From assembly GCF_921293095.1 (NCBI RefSeq), contig NC_060251.1, forward strand, positions 66,109,585 through 66,173,584: 64,000 nt of DNA, given 5' to 3'. Every line of letters starts with the position of its first letter. Positions within the stretch are counted from its first letter, which is position 1. Under the pieces are notes generated by a model. That model was not told where the DNA came from. It did no database searches and saw nothing but the letters and a program-made list of their open reading frames with translations. Both the position numbers and the translations under genes were made by a program. Below, piece after piece: positions 36,201-48,424 of this stretch. This stretch comes from Ischnura elegans (lineage: Eukaryota; Arthropoda; Insecta; Odonata; Coenagrionidae).

Positions 36201-36270
36201 GATAAAAAGTTACATATATAAGCATGTAAGGATCTGTAAAACTGCTGGAAAAGCATAATAAATGAAATGT
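30291..36270. other. Long intergenic stretch, nothing firm
   Basis: Six kilobases without a recognisable gene. A cluster of AAGGCAC words occurs at 32170-32265. The patch 31450-31620 is slightly GC-richer. Open frames are at most 97 codons and none has a family motif. I found no element with readable ends. Confidence 0.4.
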
Positions 36271-36280
36271 GTAACGTTTC

Positions 36281-36825
36281 ATCATCATCATTAGTCAACA
36301 ATCCTAAGATTGGTTTGACGCAGCTCTCCATTTCTCTCTCCTATCCGCTAATCTCTTCATAGCTACATATTTATTCTCTTTTACATCCTTTATAACCTGT
36401 CCTATATAACTCATTCGGGGCCGTCCCTTGCCCTTTTTCCTTCCACTTGTCCTTCAACGATTGTCTTCATCAGACCATCGTGCCTCAAAATGTGGCCAAC
36501 TAAGTTGTCCCTTCGTCTGCTTAATGTTTTTAGGAGGCTTCTCTTTTCTCCTACTCTCCTTAGCACTTCCTGGTTACTAACACGGTCAATCCATTTTATT
36601 TTCATCATTCGGTAGCACCACATTTCGAATGCTTCCACTCTTGACTTCTCTGCTACTGTCAACGTCCAAGCCTCGCTTCCATAGAGAAACATACTCCATA
36701 TGTAGCATCTGATGAATTGTTTCCTTACTTCTATGCTGGTATTTTCAGCTGTAAGAAGATTTCTTTTTGTAGAAAGCCCTCTTCGCCTGCGCTATTCTAC
36801 TGTGTATTTCTTTCTTGTTTATTGG
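36281..36825 (-). mobile_element. APE-type LINE, 3' end of ORF2 plus tail
   Basis: The minus-strand frame at 36411-36692 encodes FLYGSEAWTL, then RVEAFEMWCYRMMKIKWIDR, LRRVGEKRSLL and NLVGHILRHDG. This is the C-terminal part of ORF2 in a large group of insect non-LTR retrotransposons that are usually annotated as endonuclease-reverse transcriptase. After the frame the tail runs through AGCTGCGTCAAACC to a terminal (ATG)n run (seen as CATCATCATC at 36281 on the plus strand), a simple-repeat 3' end typical of RTE-like elements. Endonuclease and reverse-transcriptase core are missing, so the copy is 5'-truncated. Confidence 0.8.
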
Positions 36826-38400
36826 AAAATGTTTAAACCCCCCATGATGGAGGTTGCGAAAATAATTGCGAGAACTTACTTCGAAAGAACTGATAATATT
36901 TTATCGCTCTTCTTCATGGTGGGAGAGTATTATTTTACCTATGGTATATTTAAAAAATTAAAACTAGTATTATCCATAGAGCTAAAATTAGATACCTGCT
37001 GGAAGAAATTTATTCCACATTCTGCAGCTCGATCGTAAATAAAAATTAAAAATTGCGAAAGTTGCGGCCCTCATGAAGAGTTCAGAGAGCGAGAGAAAGC
37101 GAGGGGTGGGGATTGCTGCGTCGCGCTTTGTGATTGACTCAGCTTCTCCCCTTCCCACTAATGAAAAGGCGTAGGAATTGGATGTTTATCTCTGGTTAAT
37201 TGAAAGGTTGGTGACGGACCAACAAATTTAAAAGCATGTGAGCTTTTTTGTTGTAAAAATCTCTTCAAAATATCTTTTTTCTTTTGAGCTGTTGCAAAAA
37301 TGATATGCTATCATAGAAGTCACCCATCGTGGCTCAAAGCAAAATAAGGGTAGAGAGTTGTGAGCGATTTAACCCTTATATTATTCAATTAACGCTTTTT
37401 TCAGCTATTTGGGACGACCCTTGCGCCATCTTCATGTAACTGACGTCATTTGTCTTCAATTATAGGATTTATTTGCTAATTACTTAATAAGTAGTGTGGT
37501 GATTATAATACATTTTATTTTAATCATTATTCTTGTGTTATAACGGACAGTTTTTCAGTTTTTTGCCAAAACGACTAATGAATTCTATATTTAATCAACG
37601 TTACTAGTATGCATCGACTAGTATCGCCACGAGAACCTTTGCGGATTTTCAGATGAAATACCCGTAAATTATAAACACGGAGAGCCCATTTTTTGCGGTG
37701 GTCCGTCCAGGAAATACAATCGGAAGTGTATTGTGTTATTTTAATGGGTTTGGTGGTTCCGGTTCGGTGATTACGACGGTAGCGATCGTTTACTTGACAT
37801 TTGTAGCTATTAGAAATATGATCTGGCTGACATCGAGTAGAAAATTAAATGCACTGCTAAATATCTATTTGATCTCGTTTGTTTTCCTTACCCAATTTCT
37901 GTAACGAACTCTGCTTGGAAGAAAAATCTTATACCTCTTCTCACCCCCTCATATGAGGTTGGAACCATTATTTTACCCTAGCAACGCATGTACTGTTTAC
38001 GCAATCGAAGTCTTTCTCCACTCGCTTCATTGTTTACACTCTACGTGTGCAAGTGGCGCTGTGCTCACTTTGCGGGGGCGGGCGCCATGAGCGAGCACTT
38101 TTTTTAATTGAAGCCGCCTCGGCCGGAGCGGCGAGGCCCGAGGAAGAGGTTGAGCGGAGCCAATTGAAGGGCGTGGCGCAATCGGCACCCGGAATTGGCG
38201 CCTCTCCTCCCGGACACGCCCATCCTCGAACGAGGGGAGAGGAATATATGTAGAAGGGGGAGGGGATATTGAGGGAGGTAGATGCTGCAGGTATCTTCCT
38301 TCAGTGAAGTTAAATGAGACGGGTCGTTCAGTGGCTCTGCCATCGTGGCTGCATTGACAGGGGAATGAAAATGTAAATAAGACTACGATTGGAATTCCAC
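36826..38400. other. Intergenic, GC-rich island at 38040-38250
   Basis: The island has clustered CpGs (GCGGGGGCGGGCGCC, GCCTCGGCCGGAGCGGCG) in an AT-rich setting. It is open on both strands for about 70 codons, without a recognised domain. A regulatory island is a reasonable but unproven reading. The rest shows nothing. Confidence 0.4.
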
Positions 38401-38401
38401 G

Positions 38402-38790
38402 ATGTCAAGTACTTACTTTCATATCAAAGCACTGCGTGTAAAAAGTATCTGCACGCAGTCACGCACACTGGTACAAATTTATTTACACCAAGAATGAAGT
38501 TCGCCATGAAATAATATTTGGCTTAGCTGGGATTCGAATCCGGATCCCCCGATTGCCGATCAGGCGTGATAGCCAATTGCACCATCAATCTATAATCCCG
38601 TGAACTTCAGGATGGCTTGATCGTGTAATTGGCTAGCACACCTAGTCCTAGAGAATGATAAAAAAACTTGATATGAAAGTACATACGCCAAGGACGAAGT
38701 TAGCCTTGAAAAAATATTTGGCTTTGCCAGGATTCGTACACTGATCTCCCTAATGTCGTTCTGGCTTGCTTGCCTATCGTGCTTTACTTT
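38402..38790 (-). repeat. Two tandem tRNA-derived SINE modules
   Basis: Module 1 (about 38487-38592) and module 2 (about 38688-38765) both contain a (G/C)GAAGTT.GCC.TGAAA start, AATATTTGGCTT and a B-box complement (GGATTCGAATCC / GGATTCGTACAC), spaced about 201 bases apart. On the minus strand module 1 has CAATTGGCTATCACG as a box-A-like stretch and GGATTCGAATCC as the B box. It shares its core with the SINE at 19601-19674. Module 2 has lost the B box match. Short inverted words (TACTTTCATATCAAA at 38413 and TTGATATGAAAGTA at 38669) lie outside module 1. Confidence 0.65.
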
Positions 38791-40179
38791 CAAGCCATCT
38801 AAACTTTTAGAACTTTAGCATTGATAAAGAAAAGTAGTTAAAAATAAAAATAAAAAAGGGTTAAAAAAACGCTTTTTCCAAAAACAGTATAAAACACGCT
38901 AAAAAGTTTAAAATAAGATTTTCATCACTCAGAAAATAAATCGTGGGTGTAGATTAGGTTTAGATATTCATATTACATGCCAATCCGTTCTCGCCATTCA
39001 GGCTCTTCTACTAAACTCATTTCTATTTAACATAATGAGACCTCACGCTTTATTCTCCAAGTGACGAAAAGCTTATTTACACTGTTTTCAGAAAAAGTGT
39101 TTTTTTTTTAATCTTTACTATTTTATTATTGTTACTCGGACAATACCCGCATATCGTGAACCCAAAGAGGTTACTGATTTCGTATAAAAATGCACGAAGG
39201 TTATTATATAAGTACCTAATCACCACCGATGCTTTATTCTTCAAGTTATGAAGAGCTAATTTTTAATTATTCGGTGCACTTTTATTCTGTTTTTGGAAAA
39301 AGCGTGTTTTAGAAATCATTTTTTCGTTTTACTTTTTTTCTCTGCTTTGTTTCTACGGAGCTCGATGAAGTTCAAATTAGGATGTTGTGAAAGGGGAAGA
39401 ATGAAGTGAGGTGGAGTTAGTGTTGAGTCAGGGTGGTGGCGGTTGCGATTAATAGAGGTGGGGAGAGGGTGAGAGGTTGTGGAGGTGTCGGCGCCGGCAG
39501 AAACAAACGTTAAATGACTCTAGGGCTGACCTTGCAAGGTGGAATTAGTGGGGCGGGCCATCAGCTGATTCTTCGGCACCTTTGAGATTTAAGGTGAGGC
39601 GCGGGGGTATGTGGGAACTTAAGGTGGCCGAGTCATGCCCACGTCCGCGCTTGTACCTCCCTCATCTATGGGACTCATTGCGTCCGACGATTATTTTTTT
39701 TCTTTCCCTCATTCTACGAACTTAAAAGTTGAAAAGTGAATGAGTGAAATTTACTGCTCGCGAAGAAGGAATATTTTTCGTATTTAATGATATTCTATTC
39801 TTAAGTGTCTCATTCTTTTTTTTTAATTAATAATTTATAATTGTTTATAAACACATTAAAATACATTAAAAATACATATCTCAAATATTAAAATACATAT
39901 AATACATTAAAAACATTCCCTTTACAAATTCTTAACACGCTTTTCACTATATAACCAACACATATTCTGACTTATTGGGCAAGAAAATATAAAAGAGAAA
40001 AACCCTGGTATTACAATATTTCAGAATAAAAAAAATATTTTTACAATCAGGAGACCTTCTGAGCCAAAACAGGGTCATCAGCAGGTTCAACATAATTCAT
40101 GTGCAAGAAGTTAAAAACATCTAAAAACAATAAAAGAAACGATAAAAAACTTATATTGCCTTAAAATTAAAAATTAAAG
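38791..40179. other. AT-rich intergenic, short AT repeats
   Basis: The patch at 39850-39912 repeats AAAATACAT/TACATTAAAA words several times. The patch 39360-39660 is GC-richer. No gene is recognised. Confidence 0.45.
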
Positions 40180-40425
40180 CCAACTAGATAATTTAAAAGT
40201 TTACTTTTGACATCCGAAAATGTGGTTAAACCATGCATTTCTTTAGGTAATATGTTAAACAATTTAGGAACGGTAACCACCATTTTTTTTCACCGTATTG
40301 ATTGAAGCATTTGGGGATTTTATATTCGATAACTTTTGTTTCTATTTTCCACGGTAAAAGTTGGAATTTTAATGTCTGGCTCAGTTTAAGGTTTCTGCGT
40401 TGTCACCTCGGTCGCTATTGTATTT
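40180..40425 (-). pseudogene. LINE ORF2 C-terminus, eroded
   Basis: The minus strand translates as VPKLFNILPKEMHGLTTFSD followed by VKSKLLNYLVGF and a stop. Upstream in neighbouring frames are YNSDRGDNAETLN-like and SNIKSPNASINTVK-like stretches. The pattern (an N-R/D-rich start, then L-F-N-x-L-P, then x-F-K-x-x-L-x-x-Y-L) is the usual C-terminus of many jockey/I-like non-LTR ORF2 proteins. Several frameshifts occur within 250 bases. The downstream A-rich stretch to about 40010 may be its 3' UTR and tail. Confidence 0.5.
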
Positions 40426-43349
40426 ATTTATTTCAAGGTTTGGACTTCAGAGGAAATTAATACAACAGCACACCGTAGAACAGCGCAGAACCTATTTCCG
40501 AGGCCAAAATTGAAACCAAAACTTCCGTATTACTATGGGAAACGGAAACAGCCGTGTAAGTACTTATAGATAGATTTAATTAAACGCTCACATTTAAATT
40601 CTTCCAGAGTGTTTAATTTAATGGAAATAGATAAATAGAGAACAATATGAAAACAAACTCTATAGTTTTGGTCAAAGTATTTTTATTTATAAGATTATTT
40701 TGTATTTGTTTTTATCATATATGCATACTTTTATATCTTATATAACCCAATGTAAAGGTCCTATTGCTTTTGTGGTTTAAAATAAAAAATAAATAACCAA
40801 CTGACTAGCCAATTTGATCCAGCTTTTGGCCATTTCAATCTTGGCCCCATGCTCAGAAATCGATGCATACTTCCTCTGATGTTCGGACGCCGTGTGCCCC
40901 GCTCCTTTCCACAGTCCGTTATTCATTCATCGGCGTTCGCTTCCGAGTGCATCGAATGCAGGGAGATTGTCGGATAGGACCTCATCAACGCAACATGGCC
41001 TGAGGCGTGTTTGATCGCTGAATGAGGTTGCCATCGGGCAAGATAACCACAAGGGCTCTAGAGCCGATGCGATGGCTACTGTCTGATGAATGAGTTGCCT
41101 CAAGGTTACGCTTTCAAACTATACGAGCTCTCCCACTCGGGAAATTTCTAATAATTCAATAAGCTCATCGTTTCCTTGTTTTTGGGGACTAAATACTTCA
41201 GTCGAAAGTGTTAATGTTACAAAATTTAAAGCTAGCGTTTGGACTTTCATTTTAGTGTAATTGCAGCTCGCAATACTGCCGAATGGTCAATGCTATAAAA
41301 TGCTTATATAAATTTAAGTTAGCGTTTTGGACCTTCATTCATACATAAAAACATATGCTCCTGCTCCATGTTTCACGTGCAACAATATTCACTTTTATGA
41401 ATTTTGGATTTCTACCTGGGCATGTTGACGTGGCAGACATGGTGTTTAAATTCCGGGCATACGTTCTTATATTTCAGGGAGGAACATCATAATTTTTAAA
41501 GGATCGCATATCTACGGTGGGTATTGGATGGTGGAAAATCGACTTACCTTTGCTGCTATCACGTGATAGAATTATTTTTGGGTTCAAAAACTGCACGAGT
41601 AAATCGTGAAAAACGAAAGAAATCTCTAGTTGCAAATTCTCTTTCTCCCTTCGCATGTACATTAATAATTATATCTTGTTATTGCTGAACAGGAATTTCC
41701 TTCCCTAATAGTATTGTGCATGCTGAAAGTGCGGTAGCTACGAAATCAGGTTACAAAAAAATAATGTGATGGCCAGAGGCGAGGTAATTCGTTAAAGGTT
41801 TCACGGTCACTCGTGATGGTAATAAAACTTTGTGCCATGCTTCAGCGCCGCTGTTTGTGTGATCCCTACGTTTCCCGAGCGATGCTAGCTGCTTTGTTAA
41901 TTCAGAGGGCTGGAAAATTCATAAAAATATCAACATATGCCTCAGGAGATGGGGAGAGAGGAGAGAATGGTAGGAGGTGTTGATTAGTAAGGTGAGGTGA
42001 CTGTTTTTTGAACTAGTACGTTTGAATTTATTATTTCCTTTTTTTGGGTTTGAATGACTCACCTTACCAGTCTTGGATAAACAATATCCACCTTGGGCCC
42101 ACTTTGTTTTCGAATCCGATTAGGAGTATACGTTCTTGTATTTAACACTGGAGATTTATGATTTTGCTGACGGTATTGCATAGTGACAGCAAATATCAAA
42201 AATATTTACCGAAATGAAAATGGTGAAAAATATATCATGACAATTTAACTCATTGCTAAGAACATATCGCAAATTATCATCCCTTGCATTGACTTAAATA
42301 ACCTTATATGAAATAAATTACTATGATCCTCTTTTAGTGATTAAAAAATTGATCCCTAGGGTAACTTTTTCTCCGAATTTCCGCCGAATGTGTAGATGCT
42401 AAAAAATTTTAAACTTTTGTTTGGAAATTCATTTTAGTATAATTACTGCCTGCAATACTGCCATTTATTAATGTACTAAAGCTACATTATGGAATGTGCG
42501 ACCTCTTTGGAACTTGCCGGGCCTCATGTTTTTGCTCGTTGACATTTGTTCTTGAACCTGCAAGCCACCTAAACACGAAAAGTTATCCGGCATTGGTTTT
42601 ATTTGTTTACCGATGATGATATTTTTGTTTTGCCTACGTTATTATTTGCCCTGAGTCCATTTCACCTGGTGAGCAAATCCGAATAAAATGCGAATTCCGT
42701 CATTGCTTGGTCCAGGGATATTTTTTTTGCCTCACACAATGCGAATCCACGTCTCTTCCGCCCACCATATTTGGCCATTCCATAGTTCACCTAAACCAAA
42801 GATGTTTGTTGACGGAGGATGGGGTGGTAAGGGGTTGCACACCCCAAATCCTTTCCGCCCTACTCCCTTCTTCGAGGGCAAATAAACAGCTCCGTGGATT
42901 TAGTGGGGAGCGCGACCTCTGGCTCGGGATGGAGTGAGGCAACATCCTTGGGAAGGTCGTCCAGCCAGTGAGTGGGTCGCGGAGGTTGGACTAAGGCTTT
43001 AGGAGAGGACGCATGCCTCTATTACAACCGGTCTTTTTTGGTGACGCGTTACTCCCGTCAAACTTATAAATTTCATTAATTTATTTTTGTCAACATGATG
43101 AAATGGTACAAAAAATTTTAATTTGATCAAAATTATAAAGTTAGTACATACTAACAAGTGAAAGAAAAAGAGAAGAATATTTTTATGCAAATTGATAGCA
43201 CTATTAAATGGAATGTGATAGAATCATAGTAATAATAATGATAATTATAAAAATAATAGTGTAAATAATAAAGATAAACATTTATTGTCGTAGACTCATT
43301 GATCATTTAGACATTGATAAATGTGCAAACCGAAAAAATACATTGACAT
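40426..43349. other. Intergenic with one dispersed repeat pair
   Basis: The segments 41221-41305 and 42402-42485 share ATTTTAGTGTAATTGCAGCT/ATTTTAGTATAATTACTGCC followed by GCAATACTGCC, a repeat pair 1.18 kb apart. The patch 40850-41110 is GC-richer. Frames reach only 76 codons and lack domains. Confidence 0.5.
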
Positions 43350-44120
43350 AATGAAAAAATAAATATAATATCTTGGGCTACAACCTTGTTGCGGTGGAAA
43401 GGCTTGCGCGTTCCAATGACCCCTAGAGCTGCATTGGTGGTATTTATTCGCAATTATTCCCGGTAGGGCCACCCATGCCAAATAGGTCGAAGGGTAGGAG
43501 CCAGACGAAAGGTAGTCCACGTGATGGTGTCACGTGAAAAACACTGTTGGAATGGAAGTGGGAAACCCTACCAACTATCTCCTCCCTGAAAACAAGGAGT
43601 ACAACCAAATGAGTCTCGGAATCTTATCGTCCGGGACCCGTCCGCAAAGGGCGGGTGTCGGGCACGGCAGCGAGGTCGGCAAGGTCCTCGGGGTCGTCAA
43701 CATGCGCAATCCTTGCAGAGACTTATCATCATCACCAGCAGCAGCAATGAAGAAAGAAGAAAAGAAGGCCAAGAAGATGGAGAAGAAAAAGTCGGCTATA
43801 AATGTAGGGACGTGGAATGTGAGGACAATGATGAGGGCGGGGAAGTTAGAAAAGGGGTTGTGGGGAGATCTCAAATAGACTACATAATGGTAAGGCAGAG
43901 GTTTAGGAATAGTGTGAAAAACTCGCGCAGCTTCCCTGCAGCGGATGCGGATTCAGACCACAACCTAGTGCTCATGAAATGCAGCGTAAGTTTCAAAAGG
44001 CTTATGAAAGTTGGGAAGGCGAGGAAATGGAATGTAGAAGCGCTGAAGGGGACTATGATGAAGGGAATATCAGGAACTAGTGGGCAATAGAATACGGGAG
44101 ATTGGAAGTACACAGGCTGT
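43350..44120 (+). mobile_element. APE-type LINE 5' region, internally deleted
   Basis: After a non-coding 5' leader the frame at 43534-43878 ends in INVGTWNVRTMMRAGKLEKG. TWNVRT is the N-terminal motif of apurinic-type endonucleases of non-LTR retrotransposons. About 20 bases later, one frame over, come QIDYIMVRQRFRNSVKN and DADSDHNLVLMKCSV, the C-terminal SDHNLV part of the same domain. The central ~150 residues, including several catalytic positions, are missing, so a deletion junction lies near 43865-43875. Similarity stops around 44120. The copy cannot encode a working endonuclease. Confidence 0.8.
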
Positions 44121-47100
44121 AAAGATTGTAGACCAATTGACTTTTCCGCCTCTTCGACTATTCCCGTTTTAATATTATGCCACCCTTCCTCGACATGAAG
44201 AATGAAATAAGTTTAGTTATTGGGAGAGAGAGAGAAGAAGATCAGTTTATCACATTAGTTGCGACTTTAATATCGTAAGAAGAAACACTATTAAGTACTT
44301 AATAACCTATGTAGTACATGCATGAACAAAAAACCACGTATGCTGATGAGGAAAATACATTGCTCCTTAGAGAGCCTTTTAGTTACGGAGATAGTGGATC
44401 CATCCTGATTATGCCGTATTAGGAGTGCAGTTGGATATAATTTTCTCCTGAGCAGGATATTAACTTAGGTTGTGTACTGAAAAATTCAGAGAATGCGGCT
44501 CCTTCGTGGCCGAAGGTGGATGGCTCGTAGCGGTAGAGTGTATGACGTGAGTGGCCACTCATTTAGATGAGAACGAGTGTGGTGCAGGATCTCAACTCAT
44601 TAATATTAATATGCAGCGTTTAATCTACGCCCATGCTTGTTTTGGCGTCCGCCGCTTGCTAGGAGGAGATTTCTTAAAATATAAGGCTATATGGAGAGTA
44701 TGGTGTAACGGAGACAGATATGTTTGCAGGCGATGAATATTTCATTTGTGCATTGAACTACTGGGATTGGCACAGAGTACTGGTGAATTATTCAGAATAG
44801 GTTCATTTACCCTGATCGTACTCCGATGGATGATATCAAAATGAATTCTCAAGATCGATAGGACAATAAATCTTCGGCGTTTAAAATAACCTTGTTCTAC
44901 AATAGGCTATTTTTGGAGGTTTAAAAAAATCGATAAAGTTGCGTATTGCACAGTATTTTTATCCAGCATTATTTTTACTTTTGTTATATAAAAGTTTATT
45001 AGTTTGAGTAGTTGATGGTCAAACTGATATCGAATTATTATCAAAGGCATAAAGAATTCACAAAAAAAGTGATGTTTATCTGAGATGAAAATATGTCCAA
45101 TGAGTTGACAACTGCTCTTGAGAAACTACTGATTCTTAGAAAAAGCCATTATCGTACAGAGTATCTTTAATAGGCTTCTTTAAACCTTAGAGTCTGAAAT
45201 TTTTTTCCCGTTGGCATAATTATGTTTTTCCTATTTCAATTAATATGTGGTCTGATGAAGACGTATGTCAAAATTAGTGTTTGTACTTTTGTGGTCTATG
45301 TTCGTTGTTATGGACAGATATAGTAATCAGGGAGTAAGAAACGTGTCCAATTTAATGGGCATTATGGCTGAAAGGGATAATTTAGCGTTGAACGGTTTTA
45401 AAATATCCACCGGAAAAAGTCATTGCAAGTATGCATTCTGGGATAAATGATGACATAAGCGATTGAAGATAGGATAATTTAACATTTCAAATTTATTCTC
45501 TGTGGTCTATTCTTTATCTCTCGTGTCTCTCTGTCTCTAAATCTTAGCAGGTAATCGATGTTTCGCGCTGATACCATCGCTTACGTTCGAAATACATCTT
45601 TCAGTACTTTTTTAATAGAATATTTTAAAACTCCCATTCTAAAGATTTCAGTCAGCCATTTTTTCCCGTGTTCTTTGATTTTTAATACTATTTTACCTTT
45701 ATAGTAGCCTCATAAACGTTTTATTTCAAACCGTTTTGCAATTTTTTACGTCATACAATTTGCGGTATCGATGGTAAATCATAATAATGGAAAATACACT
45801 CTGGGCAACTATTATCCACTAAATACCATGCTAATTCAAATGGATATTTTGACAGAAAGAGGAGCACTGAGCCTTTCACGATGCCGGATATTGTAGACGT
45901 TGCTGTCGAGTTTACTCAGCCGTGCCTCATACTCCGGCATAACACACGCAACGGTTACCCACGCGTGGAACTGGGGTGAGGGACAGCTCTCTTTGATTCT
46001 GTGGCTCTCCGTCGAGTCCTGTCTAGCTGTCCGAGCTGTTGCTGCTCCGACGGCCGTAGTTGATGTCCGTCTGTCCACTTCAACCCTTTTGCTTTCGTGA
46101 GACGACGTAATTTGTGGATCAGTGTCCCGTGCTTCCACCTTCCAGACTGCGGCCGTTACCAGTTGTTAAACGGTAGTCAGGCCTGGCAGATATTGTGACG
46201 GAAGAAATTCAAATGTCCTATGTTTACTCTACCTACCAATTGCCTACTCTTTGTATTTAATATAATTGAAGGCAATATGATACTTAAAGAAAGAAAGGTA
46301 TAGGAACATGTAGTAGAAAAAGGGCGAGGATAACGGTGCTGTCGTAGATGGAAAATGCCGGAAGACTAAGGGGTAAAAATCAGCCTGACTCGGCAGTATT
46401 CGCATTTGTATTTCCTAAACCCTAAATATTATCTCTCCTTAATATCTCCTAAAATTTTTTTTCTAATATTCAACCTTATAAACATTCTATCCAACACCAG
46501 GATTAAGCATCACATTATCTTTAATAATATTATACGCAAAGAGCAGGCAATTGTGGCGAAGATGCTAGGGTAACTTTTTGGATAATTGTACGCTTCACAG
46601 CATGGTACCCTGCGACTCAGGTAACCCACACGCTTGCGTAGACTTACTTGCGAAAACTTGCGTATTAATTAAAAAAAATAACTTGCTTAGTGATTGCTGC
46701 CCTCATCATCCTTTACCATTACCAAATCCTCGCTGCTTTTGCATCGCAGATTTTTTTGCTAATGAGGTGGCGGATAAATTCTTTGTGGATAAAGTTACTC
46801 CTTTTGTTGATGTGCCCATTCGGAAACCATATTTCTTGGATGTTTGACGGAGATGACTATTCCGCATGCCTACATGTTTGGTTGAATCAAATGCCATATG
46901 CAGGTCATCAAATCTTATTTTCTTTTCTTCCTTGATGGAATACAAGGAATGCGAGTCGGATATGAAATGATGGCCAATTGAGGCTGACTTATGCGATTGT
47001 CATGGGGTTTTAATCGTGCTATATACACACGGTGCCAAGGGAACCATCTGTCACGGGGTGGAAGGTGGAAATCGTTGCCAATGGTGGCAGCAGTGGCGAG

Positions 47101-48424
47101 GTATAGACTCGCGCTCGGCCTCACTCTCATAACACGCAACTAATGCAGTTTGCATTGTTCCCGGTGAGTTTAATTATTGGGTTGGCGGGCGGGAGGATGG
47201 GGGACACTTAGCCCACGGCTGATGACTCTGTTTTAAGTCGCTGGACTCCTCTGACACGTGGCGATTAATTTGTACACTAACGGTTCCCCGCGTCTCCGCT
47301 TCCTTGTGGGCACGTCACGTCCGTCGAGTGCTCGCGCGCCACCGTCTCAATTACGCCATTCATCTGTTTCTACCAGTTCCCTGTGGATGGCGGAACGAAA
47401 GAGGGTGAGAAACGTGGTGGTTCACAGATTATACGTTTCATCGTGTAAAGTCTTTTTTCTTTATTCCTCCTATTCGTATTAGTTAGAGTCTGATAACGAC
47501 ATCATGGCTTAAGAGATTTTTCCTTAAGGAGAAGTCATCTTTTTTGTCTTCCCCATTTTCACAATGAAAATATTTATGTTGAATGGTATTATCTGCCATT
47601 CAAATTATTTTCGAAAATTAAGGTGTTAACTGTGGAATTATTAACATTTTTATGATTTCAAGTAAAGATACCTGCATAGTGCATATCCATTAACATGTTT
47701 TCTATTTCTCAGGTTGATAATTTTTGTTAGAGTTCCATAATTATCAGATTTATGATATAAATTTTGAATAAATAGCAAAAAAAATGTGAGTTAAATACGA
47801 ATACTTCGATGAATGTTTTGTTAACATATATAAATTCTGTTGATGGTAAAAATGAATGCGACAGAAGAAGATGTAAATATGTTGAACATTCCTGGCCACT
47901 TTTCGTGCTTCGTGATATTCTGTTCCATCCCAAATATTGGAAGCGCCTTTAAAAATATATAAAATATTTCAAGACGAAAGTTGAAGTGGCGGCTTTTACG
48001 CTAGAGCAATACAATTCAATATCCTCCAATACCCAAGGTGGTCTATCTATCCAATTATCCAGATTTTGCTGCGTCTAAGCAGACTTTTAGAAGAAATAAG
48101 CAATGAATTAGCCCTTCTGAGCATTAAGTGTGAAATTACAGACCCCATGCGTCATTGGATGCTTTCATAGAAAATAGTAGCGCGGTAATTGTTGTGAAAT
48201 TTGCGCTAAAATTAGTTTAGGGTGAAGTCCATTTTTTGCATAAACGGGAAAACAAGCGTGAAATTTTGGAAGCAGCGTAGTGTCGTAGTCGCAAGGCCGG
48301 ATTTTCCTACAGGCTAACTACGCTTCGGTCTAGGGCCTCCAGATCATGATGGGCTTACATTCGCATTGCAAGCAAAATTAAAACTACACTATTCTTAAAA
48401 CAGTGGGAATTAAAACACTTTACC
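44121..48424. other. Long intergenic stretch, nothing firm
   Basis: A minus-strand 100-codon frame at 45836-46138 and CpG-containing sequence at 45880-46190 stand out by composition but match no family that I recognise. A 74-codon GC-richer patch lies at 47030-47420. Words near 48296 (AAGGCCGGATTTTCC) resemble a transposon end. No gene is supported. Confidence 0.4.

Noticed and set aside
43713..44090. A separate 125-codon gene
   Set aside because: The first half is an out-of-frame reading of the LINE endonuclease leader. Only the QIDYIMVRQ...SDHNLV part is genuine, and it is part of the LINE.
44480..44620. tRNA-like SINE head
   Set aside because: GTAGCGGTAGAGTG resembles an A box, but the B-box candidate (GGATCTCAACTC) is poor, so it is not called.
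45836..46190. Possible LTR-retroelement gag or LTR piece
   Set aside because: The 100-codon minus frame and CpG-rich composition suggested it, but I see no zinc knuckle, protease motif, primer-binding site or paired LTRs.
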